A stretch of DNA of 64,000 bases, from assembly GCA_020809705.1 (NCBI GenBank), contig CP085834.1:3286001-3350000 (forward strand), read 5' to 3'. Each line of letters begins with the position of its first letter. Position 1 is the first letter of the stretch. A program made the translations under genes and the position numbers. This DNA is from Calonectria ilicicola (lineage: Eukaryota; Ascomycota; Sordariomycetes; Hypocreales; Nectriaceae). Shown here in pieces: positions 11,369 through 20,616 of this stretch. The notes under the pieces are model-generated. The model did not search any database. It saw only the letters and a program-made list of their open reading frames with translations, and had not been told where the DNA came from.

Positions 11369-11862
11369 CTAGAGGACCATGTCTTTTGGATTGAAAGTCC
11401 CAGACTGGGGCTGAGGATCATTGAAAATAGCAGATACAAAGAGCCTTCTCCTTCCAAACAGGTGTTCCCCCCACTCTCCCCAACAATGCTTTCTATGCTG
11501 GGTTGGCCCCTTGCTCGCCTGTAGCTGTGGTGTGCGCTGGTCCTTCACCATGAAGCCTTGCACCTGGATCCTACCCTGAAATTCGACATTGTAGACTCCT
11601 TCAACCGACCATCCATAAAAAATACCATCGAAAACAGATTTCGAACGGGTTGTGGAAAGGTAGGATGAGGAGGAGGCCGACATCGCAGAGTTCGAATTTG
11701 TGCCTTGGGACGGAGATGACGATGAAGAGGAGCGTTGAGTTTCGAAAGACCTGTGCATTAAAACTCCACATTAGCTTGGCTCATGAATGAACTTGGGGTT
11801 CGGAATCACCTTGTCGTTGTGGAGTTTTCATCGTTAGTGGTCGCTGATGAACGGAACGACAT
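11369..11862 (-). CDS. small Ser-rich protein of unknown function
   Basis: Two minus-strand exons, 11862-11810 and 11750-11369, around a 59-nt intron (GTGATT donor, TGCACAG acceptor) give a 144-residue protein. The N-terminal third is Ser/Thr-rich (MSFRSSATTN..., SSSSSSPSQG) and probably disordered. The C-terminal part (GIFYGWSVEGVYNVEFQGRI...) looks folded, but I recognise no family. No signal peptide. The start was chosen because it gives a complete frame across a consensus intron. It lies just downstream of the microexon gene on the same strand; no functional link can be inferred. Confidence 0.55.
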
Positions 11863-12607
11863 GGGTTGAAGAAAAGCCGGCCAATGCCGATGAAATGGAA
11901 GAAACAAAAGTAAGAACTGTTTTTGGCCTAGGTCAAACCAATGTCAGCGCATCACGAGATTCACGTTTTAATTTTATATTGTGAAGGGAACGACGTAACT
12001 CGGTTTTGGTTGGGGGGATATGGGCGTATCGTCAAAAGCGACGTTGGAACTGTAAAGTTGCAGAAAAAGGAACCGAGGGAGAAACTATGTGTCAAGGGGA
12101 AAAAATAGAATAAAAGGAAAAGAAGTATAAAAGGTCCAAAACTACTCCGAGTTAGTAAAGACTGCCGAGTGTGTAGGGGCCCTGCTAGGGTGGCTGTCGA
12201 AGGTAGGGGCTGGTGTATGAAGAAGCTCGTATATGTGCATTTGGAACTGTCGGGAAACATCGTAGATGCCATGATATCATTCAAAGTAAAATCTGTGAGA
12301 TTAGTCGGTCACGTTTGGGCGAGTTAATGGGAGCAAAGGAGTAAGCGTGGGTCACATCATCCCCGAGGGACTATTTTTCATTTCTGCTGCTACCATAATT
12401 GTTAGTTGATGATATTGATGGATCTGAGAAACTTACAATGGGGACCAAATGGTCCAATCTCTGCTGTTTTGCTGTAATTAGCGCCATCAATTCGTTTTGT
12501 GCTGGATTAGACGCTTGCCTAGAATGTGTGGATAGCTCCAAATCATATTGTTAATACGTCACGAAGAAAGGAAAAAGACGTAATGGGAAATGTGATTCTC
12601 TTACAAT
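11863..12607 (-). other. likely spliced 3' UTR of microexon gene A and intergenic DNA
   Basis: Minus-strand splice signals continue after the stop codon of microexon gene A (12608). GTAAGAG follows the stop almost directly, a GCTAATTACAG acceptor lies near 12476-12487, and a further donor GTAAGTTTC (about 12437) pairs with an acceptor AATTATGGTAG (about 12390). This suggests a 3' UTR with at least two introns. Below about 12380 nothing is recognised. Confidence 0.45.
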
Positions 12608-13975
12608 CTACTGCTGCTCATCCTTGGCCTTCTTCTCCTCCTCGGCCTTCTTCTCGATGGTCTCAATGGCCTGATACATGTTAGCTATTTCTATACGCCG
12701 TAGAATACCGTGCAAAGAATAAGACACTTACGACCAGACGTTTCTCCCAGAACTACTCACATAGATGGTGTAAGTTAATCGATTTCACGAATGAACACCA
12801 CAAAGAACAACAAAATGGCAACACATACTTGTTTTTGTTTGAGACAATACTAATTTAAGTCAGTTACTCGTCAAAACGGTATTTGGGGGAAGGGGGCAAT
12901 ACGCCTCGTTCACGTTCGGCAGCCTTGATTTTTTCCATGTTAGGACTTTTTCTTTTTAGAATAGAACAATGTGGATTCTTGAACTTACTTTCTTGGCTGC
13001 GTGGACCTCCTAAATGCTATGTTAGCTAATAAATCTTTGGGGGGACAATGGATGAGGCTTACTTTCAATCTTTGAACCCAAAACTAAGATATGTTAGCAA
13101 TTTTAATTGCTGCAAGGGACGGGGATCCATACGGCCAGGTTCTGCTCAGCAGACTGTAAAGAGCAATGTCAAATATAATGCCACAGGTGATGTACTACTC
13201 GGGGAAACTTGATGCACTCACGCCCGGGACGTTCTATTTTGCAATTAGTTTTCTCTTGTGCTGTAACAGATGGAAACATGATCTGAACTTACCTCGGCGG
13301 CGGCCGCGGGGGCGCTAGAGGAGGAGGAGGCCTGAATTGAAACTCGTTAGCGTTGTCTCTCGTACATGAGGGTTGAGAAGCTTACGGCGGCAGCGCCAGC
13401 CGCATTTCCGTCGGTAGTCTAAAGGTAAAGCGATATGTCAGAGTCAAATGGTCCTCATGGTAATTTGAAGCGTAAATAGAAATGGCAGAAAGCATCAACG
13501 TAACAATTTCGCCCGAGAGGTGGTATCTGCGAGTTGAACGGCCCAGCATCTTTGCCCAGGAGAAACAATCGTATCTAAGAAACCAGTAGTAGTGACACCG
13601 GATTTTCAGCAGCAAGGCTGGAAGCGCAACAAAAGTCGGGTACCAGACCAGGCCAGTCTGATGGTCACACCCAACTAGGCGAGTGGAGGTCTAGAGCCCC
13701 AAATCCGACGAGACGAAGCGCGAGACAACACACGGAAATTGTAGTATCCGACATAAGGCACACGCCGATGGAGATATCGTTGGGTTTCGAGCGGGCAGTA
13801 TTGTAGTCTACCACGAGATGGCGGGAACTTGAATTCGGGAGACTCCGGCGTCGAGATGGGTATGGGAATATGTTATGCGATTCAACGTTACTTACTGGGA
13901 TGTTGGAACCCTACAACTTGCAGTCAGCATCAGAGGATTCGTTCACAAAAGAAGATCATCCCGTACCTCAGGCAT
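12608..13975 (-). CDS. microexon gene A: 12-exon gene, one 7-residue block per exon in its core
   Basis: Twelve minus-strand exons join in frame, every junction in phase 0, to 98 residues: 13975-13967 (MPE), 13910-13896 (GSNIP), 13418-13386 (11 residues), 13331-13293 (13 residues, Ser/Ala-rich), 13233-13222 (NVPG), 13153-13133 (SAEQNLA), 13083-13063 (FWVQRLK), 13009-12989 (EVHAAKK), 12923-12903 (AAERERG), 12849-12829 (YCLKQKQ), 12752-12732 (FWEKRLV), and 12670-12608 (20 residues, Lys/Glu-rich, TAG). Six consecutive exons are exactly 21 nt. Introns are 49-76 nt except the first (56) and second (477). Nearly all have a clear GTAAG/GTATG/GTGAG donor, most a CTAAC/CTAAT-type branch site, and a YAG or AAG acceptor. 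The core and tail would form a charged helical coiled coil. There is no signal peptide and no known family. A 5' UTR intron (donor near 14048) precedes the start. The function is unknown; a scaffold or oligomerisation role is inference. Confidence 0.8.
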
Positions 13976-15491
13976 TTTGAATCGTCTTGAAAAATCAACC
14001 AATCTTGTCAATAATGAATCATCCAAGACACAGGTAGTAAGCTACTTACAAGACGGCGGTGGGCGAGGGGGGTCAGAGGATCTAAATAAAGTAACTAGAT
14101 TAGTAATTGGTTCGACAGAAATTGGGCGTATTTGGACGTGAAATGATGGTGATCATGGCGTACCGTCTTGAAATATGTGGGTTGAAGAAGAAGAAAAAAA
14201 GAATCCTACAAAGATTTTGCTCGTGGTGCTATTAGGCCTGGCAGCGCAATCCGCCAACCGTCAGGCACTGCTGCGCGGTTTGAACTGTTTTAGAACCCGT
14301 CCCAAGCTTCAGCCCGCCGCCCAGCTTTGCATTTGCCTTGGGTAATTTCCGCCTTCGCTGACAATTTAAACATGTCCAATGAGACAATTTTACATCAGTC
14401 TATACCATCTATCGCTGAAATTCAAAAATTTCCAACCAAGATTTCGCTTGTACCTTGTATTGTTTCTTATCGCATTAGGGAAGCCTCACGCCAGTCGACC
14501 ATTTGGGAGCGACCAGTCCAGAAATCGCTGTGTACAGGACTACAAATTGCATCATGAGAGGGCATTCCAAAACTTGCAACCTCATAAAGTTTGTACAAAG
14601 TTCATCAGACTGTCTGGAAATCTTGGCAAACTTGCATCCGTGTGAATTTCAGATGGCGCGAAACACGACTGTAAGCTGTTGATACGCTTCGCGCCAGTCA
14701 CAATTCATACAATGCAGCTGTTAAAAAATTGTCCCACTGCACCATTTTCCATGCTGAATATCAAACAGCTACATCACTATAATCCTCAATTTGATGGCCG
14801 GAAAATACAGAAATAAATAAATATAAACAATAATATTTATATTATTTTAGTTATTTATTTATTAATTTATTTATATAATGTGATGTATTTATTCATTGGA
14901 TGATCAGGAAATGGTAAGAAACTAGAGGGGAAACAATCTTTCAATACATGTATCGTGAATGAAACGAATATTTGAAAAACCTGCCCATGTTCGCTATAAA
15001 TGCTCGTCATATAGCCTACCAGTCCAGTGTGCCCATTGCAATATTGTGCTCATGTGACTCCTTGGCACGCCAGTCATCTAAACTCCTTCTAGCAGAATTG
15101 CCATACAAATCAGAAATCAATAAATTGAGATCAATGTATTCAACAACAAACCACATAACTCATTCAGTTACAATATGAGGTAAAAGCAGAAAGTTACGAA
15201 GGAGGCGGTGGAGGCCGATGTTGGATAGCATAAACACGATAACGCGACGGATATGATAAGGTAAGGTTATTAAGCCTGTGTTTAAATTGGATGATTTTGG
15301 TCCGTAAAGACGTTTTTCTTTAGAATGGAAGACAGGCCAAACACTGCCCAGTGTCTAAAAATATCCCAGCTCTACCCCAATAATGTTAGTACGCAATCAT
15401 CAACGAAGACATGGCCAAAGAACTTACAACAACAACACGTCTTGTTTATCGATTCTGCTTCGCCAAAATGAATACAACAAAAAGAAAGTTT
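13976..15491. other. 5' UTR of gene A, intergenic DNA, spliced 3' UTR of gene B
   Basis: Just upstream of the gene A start a minus-strand donor GTAAGTAGC (about 14048) and acceptor TTTTTCAAG (about 13988) mark a 5' UTR intron. An A/T-only tract at about 14810-14880 contains opposed AAATAAATAAA and TTTATTTATT runs. At about 15370-15425 a donor GTAAGTTC, a branch TACTAAC and an acceptor GGGGTAG look like an intron in the 3' UTR of gene B. No further coding gene is supported. Confidence 0.45.
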
Positions 15492-16741
15492 TTAGGCTTC
15501 CTAATTCATAATTAGTACGGAGTCGTAATGTGTCATGATTTACTCACGGCGGGCTCCTCCTCGTCAACCTCGTCTTCGAGGTTCTATCGAATGTGAGTAA
15601 ATCGCAATAACATAAGGGTGATTGAGGTGAAACCACGTTGGGAGCCGTCTAATGAGAACCACATTAGCAATGGACTCAAAGTTTGTTGAGTGAGATTAGT
15701 AACTTACGACCAACTTCTGCTTCCAATCCTATTGACAAACTTGAGTGAGCCAACTTACATCAGAAAAATGGAACATGAGAAAATACATACGAGGAAGCGC
15801 TTGAGACATATCTAGTTGTCATTAGTAAAGTATTGAAATTTATGGGACGTAAAACTCACGTCTCTTTCATTTTGCCACTGCTGTAAACCCCAATATGTTA
15901 GCCGATTTTTCTTGGAACAAAGAAACGTAGATGAGAAACTTACCTGAGTGGCCGCGGTAGCCTCCTAACCTATATTTCAGTCGCTGAATAAACATTGGAG
16001 AACCAAATTTGCGCTTACGGTGAGGCGATCCTTCCAGTACTAAGATATATTAGCATGAACATAGAATTCTACCAGGGAGGGAGTACTTACGGCCATCTTG
16101 GCCTCGATTTTCTAATAGAAATCGATGATTAGTATGACATGGGATAGTAGTTGAGACAAGGAGACGCTTACTTTAGCGGTGGCGGTGGTGGAGGAGGAGG
16201 AGGAGACGGCTCTTATCTATATATGTGAGCTTACAAAGGGAGAACTGAGAGTGGTGGGGTTTCAACAACGTACCGAGGAGGCCTTTCTCTGTTCGCCTAT
16301 GATGTTAGCAGGTTGAAACACATTCTACAAACGGTTTACAATACGTACCTTTTGCCCGCTGTGGGCACGCGCGCCGGGGAGAGCCTCTTCACAATATTAG
16401 CACATGCTATTGGAGGCTAACTGACGCCATATCGCGTAGGGGTTTCATGAAGAAAGGCTCCTGGTGCAAGACGAGAGACACGAAGCGACGAGAGCTGCTA
16501 TGTTGCACCGGAAAGCCGATCGTTGAAGGAAGGAAAAGACTGAAGAGTACAACTTCAGGAATATGTTGGAAAGATGGAAAGGTAGATCGGGGGCGAGGAT
16601 GACATGGGAAAGCTCCAATTCGGGGAGTGCGACGAACTTGACGACCGGGTTTTCTTTATCGGTAGATTGTAGCACTGCAACTCGCTCGTGGTTAGTTTGA
16701 AGCGCGATCAGCCTCTGGGATCTGAACCACTTACCAAGCAT
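15492..16741 (-). CDS. microexon gene B: paralogue of gene A (5' end uncertain)
   Basis: The certain part is a chain of minus-strand phase-0 exons: 16111-16091 (KIEAKMA), 16039-16019 (YWKDRLT), 15964-15944 (EATAATQ), 15880-15860 (QWQNERD), 15811-15791 (ICLKRFL), 15728-15708 (DWKQKLV), then 15648-15637 (TAPN), 15583-15548 (12 acidic residues) and 15500-15492 (EA, stop). Six 21-nt exons again stand in a row and match gene A block by block (16 of 42 residues identical, W and CLK kept). Upstream, a Ser/Thr/Ala-rich exon (about 16211-16172), a 23- or 27-nt exon at 16296 and a 36- or 38-nt exon at 16384-16349 correspond to the low-complexity exons of gene A. The start is unresolved: a 7-nt exon ATGCTTG at 16741-16735 before a strong GTAAGT, or ATGGCGTCA at 16430 with a weak donor. 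Confidence 0.7.
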
Positions 16742-17250
16742 ATGGTTCCATTGTATTCATGGTGCAAGAGAACCTGCCCAAGGCTAAAAGAAGGGGGGAA
16801 TGGAGACCAGTATTGGTTCGCGCGTTTGGACTTGCAGGCAAAGACGTCTTGCAGAGTCGAGTCGGTGTGCAGAAATGTAGCTTCGCGAGAGATTACTGAG
16901 AAGCATGCCCTAATGGTTTTGGGAGTAGAAATATTGTCGGAGAGTGTTGAAGGTAATATGGCGTTGTTGTGAAATGACGTTCATGATGAGGAGTGTGTAG
17001 TGAGAGAATGGAGAGTTGGGGGTTGAGAGGGTGGAAGAGGGGAAGAAAGGAAGGAAACCTTCTGCAAACTTACCTGAAGATCGCGTTTACCACATGAGCC
17101 AAACCGCGGGCACCTGCTCAGGGCTGTCAAAACACTTTGGTAGCTGTAGTGCCTTCGCACGCTTGGGGCAAGTCGAGACTGAAAAGCCGTGTGAATGTCT
17201 AACTGTTTGGATTTGAAGCCTCCAGTGCGCAAAAGTCCACCAGTGCCACT
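16742..17250. other. intergenic, upstream of microexon gene B
   Basis: No gene or clear promoter element is recognised. Several short frames are present on both strands, none supported. Confidence 0.4.
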
Positions 17251-17348
17251 ATGGTTTGCGTCTCATGCATTGCCTGAAGCCATCAACAGACGACCAGGTC
17301 CCCGGGCGGCACCACGAGGAGGTTGCAAGAGTCCGACTTCGCCGCCCA
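17251..17348 (+). repeat. about 100-bp direct repeat, copy 1
   Basis: GC-rich segment repeated about 217 bp further on at 17468-17568. Both contain GGTCCCCGGGCGGCACC and GGAGGTTGCAAGAGTCCG. Differences are largely transitions, suggesting an old local duplication. No coding frame is convincing. Confidence 0.75.
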
Positions 17349-17467
17349 TACCTTTCGTACGCCAAGACCTGACTTGTGCCCACAGACTCCTCAAACGCAA
17401 ATGCCCCCCGAACACAAAAGCCCCCAGCGCCCAATAGCCCCCAGTGCCAAATAGCCTCAGTGACGGA

Positions 17468-17568
17468 ATGATTTGCGTCTCTTGCATTACCTGAAGCCGT
17501 CGTTAGACGATGGCCAGGTCCCCGGGCGGCACCTGGAGGAGGTTGCAAGAGTCCGACTTCGCCGCCCT
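17468..17568 (+). repeat. about 100-bp direct repeat, copy 2
   Basis: Second copy of the segment at 17251-17348, with a three-base insertion (gacgatGGCcagg) relative to copy 1. Confidence 0.75.
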
Positions 17569-17689
17569 TGCCCTCAACACCCCCACCTACAGTACAAAGG
17601 TGTGAAGGCACCCCCCCGGATCATGTTTAGCCAACCCTTTGGCGCAGCAATCACAGGGGAGGATTGACAAACTCAGGCTGAAGCGCATG

Positions 17690-18190
17690 CTGGCCGCCGT
17701 GGAGAGAATGTCATCCCATATGCCCCGCGTCTGGGCTGGGATCATGGGCTGAGAGCTCTGCAAGCTTCCCGAATGCCCTTCCACTGCCTTGACAAAATCC
17801 CTCAAAGATACATGGTCACCTCATACAGGCAGGGATGGGCCAGGTGCTACTTCAAGCTACCCGCATGCCCTAGCCAAATCTCTTCAAAGATCATAGGCCT
17901 CCTCGTATGGGTGAGGATAACACGCCGGGCTTCCTCACGGTTCCCTTTTGCATCTTCCACTGCCCAGGCCAGATCTGTACAAAAAGTCATGGCCTCCTCG
18001 TACGGGCAGGGGTGGGCCGAGTGCTCTAAAAGCTACCCGCATGCCCTGACTAGATCTCTGCAAGATTCCATGGTCTCCTCGTACGGGTGAGGGTAATGCA
18101 ATAGGGTTCCGAAGGTGTCCTTTTGCGCTGCCCGCCACCATAGCCAGAGCTCTTCGGCGCGTTATGGCATCATCAGTGTGGGTCAAGGAG
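17690..18190 (-). repeat. decayed tandem repeat, possibly formerly coding
   Basis: Four imperfect units are marked by CCTC[GA]TA[CT][GA]GG at 17819, 17901, 17996 and 18077 (spacing 82, 95 and 81 bp). On the minus strand the units translate to similar short peptides, such as YEETMESCRDLVRACG and YEEAMTFCTDLAWAVED, interrupted by stops and frame changes. It looks like the remains of a repeat-containing gene, but no family is recognised. Confidence 0.5.
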
Positions 18191-18609
18191 CTATTGGCAT
18201 CTTCTGTTCAAGGTTCTGCCCAATGTTGTTCCGACGCATCAATGAACGGGTCGTTTTGGTTCTGCGAGTATGCACTTTGATAGCAGATCCGAGTGCTATG
18301 ATCAAGTAAGGCGTCGCCGGATTTGCGTTTGTTGTAGTTTAACACGCAACCTCCAACGTCACGAGATCCGACTCCCTTTCGGCATTACAGTGTATGTCTG
18401 CCGTTGGCCTGCCACTTATTGCCGAACAACTGGGTTCAAGGATGGCTGCGGTATTGGCTTCTGTGGGAACCAACTCACGCGTCTCGTGAAATGTGTTTAG
18501 TATCGGCCTATCATCGTGCCATGCTTGAGACTCAGCCGACCGAAGGTAGTTGATGTGGTATGGTGCATGGTCACCAAAATGAGGTTGGGACGAATGATCA
18601 TTTTTCTCT

Positions 18610-18882
18610 TCATGACAACTTCGAGCCTTTGTGTCTTGCAATGAAGTCGGTTTTGGTTTCTTTAAGGTCGATTGCTTGGTCATGGGTTTTAACAAATGCC
18701 TTGCTTCCAGTGACGAGACTTTTGTGGTTAACCTCCTCATTGTCTTGCCACTTTTCAGTTGATCCTGCAATGTCTTGTGCAATTTTTCGTGAATCTGGGC
18801 TTATTCAAGCACGCTTTAAACTCTCAACGTGGTCAATGATGGTTTCGGCAGGTCCGTCACGCTTCCATTTGTGACTTGAGCC
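18610..18882 (-). pseudogene. coding-like relic with an internal stop
   Basis: 91 codons on the minus strand read as plausible protein, for example HKWKRDGPAETIIDHVESL near the start and KTDFIARHKGSKLS at the end, but a TGA interrupts after KRA. There is no start codon and no recognised partner exon. The N-terminal part resembles helical segments near the start of fungal NACHT/STAND-type proteins; this resemblance is weak and from memory. Most likely it belongs with the decayed repeat region next to it. Confidence 0.35.
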
Positions 18883-18918
18883 GCAGGGTATGGGAAAGGA
18901 GTGGGGGTCTAGGAAAGG

Positions 18919-19580
18919 CTATGCTGCCACTTTCTTTCGCTGGTGACGGCTGGGTACAGTATCCGACGTGATGTGCAGTTGATATTTCTGATTCTGGTAA
19001 TCTGATCTGAAGCAATAATTGCAGTATAAAGTGTAGCGATCAATCTTGCGTGCGTACGAAGAAGACTGGTTGATGGCAGAAGTCCAGGTCTGTTGCAAAG
19101 ACTCCCAGGCATGATTGTAGTCCATATTTGTGGATGTCTTCTTGATTCCAGCATCAGTATCAAACCCATCAGACTTGTTTAGGTCCTGAGTGACATACCA
19201 TGAGCAAGGCGTTGTTGCCATCGTCCGGAATGAGCGATATCTGGAGTGCTGCACATCAATACAACCATCAGAAGCAAGTACAGCATGAGTCCCGGAGCGT
19301 TGAGATGACATACCAATGGGTAGGGTAATCTTGAGATGGCGGCGATGTGTGGCAGTTGGATGAAAGATGACACCAGTATCGTGATTAGAGTATCGCTCCT
19401 GGTCAGATCCTGGCTCAGCTCGAGACAATAGCAACCTTTGATCAACAGCTAGATGGAATGGGACGCTGAAACAACAATACAGCGTGCCAAGCAGCGGGAG
19501 ATGGAGATTGGTGGGCTACAACTTGCAGTCAGCATGAAAATATCCATAAAGAGGGGTGGACAACCACATACGCGAGGCAT
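18919..19580 (-). CDS. chimeric locus: start exon of the microexon family joined to an unrelated frame
   Basis: Exon 1 (19580-19572) is ATG CCT CGC (MPR), the same 9-nt, phase-0 form as gene A's MPE exon, with a GTATGT donor. The first intron ends with 20 bases (19516-19535) identical to the end of gene A's first intron (13911-13930). Exon 2 (19515-18919) then stays open for 198 codons and ends with KKVAA and a stop, giving 201 residues. Apart from the start exon it shares nothing visible with genes A and B and has no heptad exons. GTATGT sites inside exon 2 (for example after KITLPI) could be further donors. A 5' UTR intron precedes the ATG. Whether this is a live gene, a truncated copy or a chance open frame is undecided. 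Confidence 0.4.
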
Positions 19581-20616
19581 ATTGCCAGTTTTCCTGCAAA
19601 ACGTTAGTCACTAGCAAAATCACTAAGTCAAAATGCGAGGTACTTACGTCTACTGACACGTGGGCTTAAAAAACCTGGTCTAAAGGTCAATATGTTAGCA
19701 CTTATTCAATAGCGGTTGGACAGGGTGGGACGTGGGAGCAATAGAGCAGCATACAACTTCGCAGGATTTTTGTGTGGATTCAAGATGCGGGAGAGATGTT
19801 GAAATTGGGCCTAAAGCACCCAAGAAGGCAAGAGTGTGATGATGAGAGATGCGAAATGGCCAGATGTGTATCATAGGGCAGATTTGAAGCGTCGTGTTGG
19901 TTTCAGGAGCTGTGCGAAGCGGAACAAAGCATGACTTCAAGGTTCAAGAATGTGAGTTGGAGAGGGGAATGTCCTGCCCGCTTCGATGAGCAAACAAGCA
20001 CGCATGTCTGCCTGTCCTCAGGCCCCAAACATCTTCGCGGCTGTTGCCTGGTTGCCAAGGCAATGCAGTGCCTGCCAGCTGTTACCAATTCACCTAGGTA
20101 CCTGGAGTGATGCAGGAGGCACCCTTTTTGATTCGTGTTTCGGAGATGGATTGTGGCGTCGTTGCTCGTGGAGTTGGCCGACCTTGTCAACACCAAGCCA
20201 ATATGGCTCCGAATCATCACGAGAGCTGGGAATAATTCCCCAAAAATAAATAATGCCTTTGTTTCAAATTATTTATATAATTAATTTCGTTTGCTCACTT
20301 GCTTTGTTTTATTTTGATTTATTTATTTTTGCGGTGCATCCCTCCATTCCTTTCACATGTTCGACTTCGCAAGCTTTCACATCACACCAGAAACCAAGTT
20401 TAAGGTTGGTCAAGATGGTTTCATGCACCTCAATTGACCAGGTCATCTCCGTTATACTAATCGGAGAAACGTCCTTGTTACTAGTATAAAGATCGCCGAC
20501 CTCCCACGATATCGACAAAATGCTTTTCACTCTCGACGCAACACAGCTTAGCTCTTCTTCGTTGTCATTCGATACCAACTCGTCTTCAAAGCGACATCAC
20601 CCAATCACTTTCCAAC
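19581..20616. other. intergenic with AT-rich inverted repeat
   Basis: The first 100 bases hold the 5' UTR intron and leader of the chimeric locus. At 20241-20253 CAAAAATAAATAA and at 20319-20331 its exact complement TTATTTATTTTTG form 13-bp arms around an A/T-rich centre. The last 200 bases are the leader of the 2EXR gene. No other gene is supported. Confidence 0.5.

Noticed and set aside
16445..16741. 98-codon minus-strand frame
   Set aside because: Begins at the possible 7-nt start exon of gene B and reads straight through its strong GTAAGT donor; more likely intron than protein.
18339..18782. 147-codon minus-strand frame
   Set aside because: Overlaps, in another frame, the more protein-like relic at 18610-18882 and has no motif.
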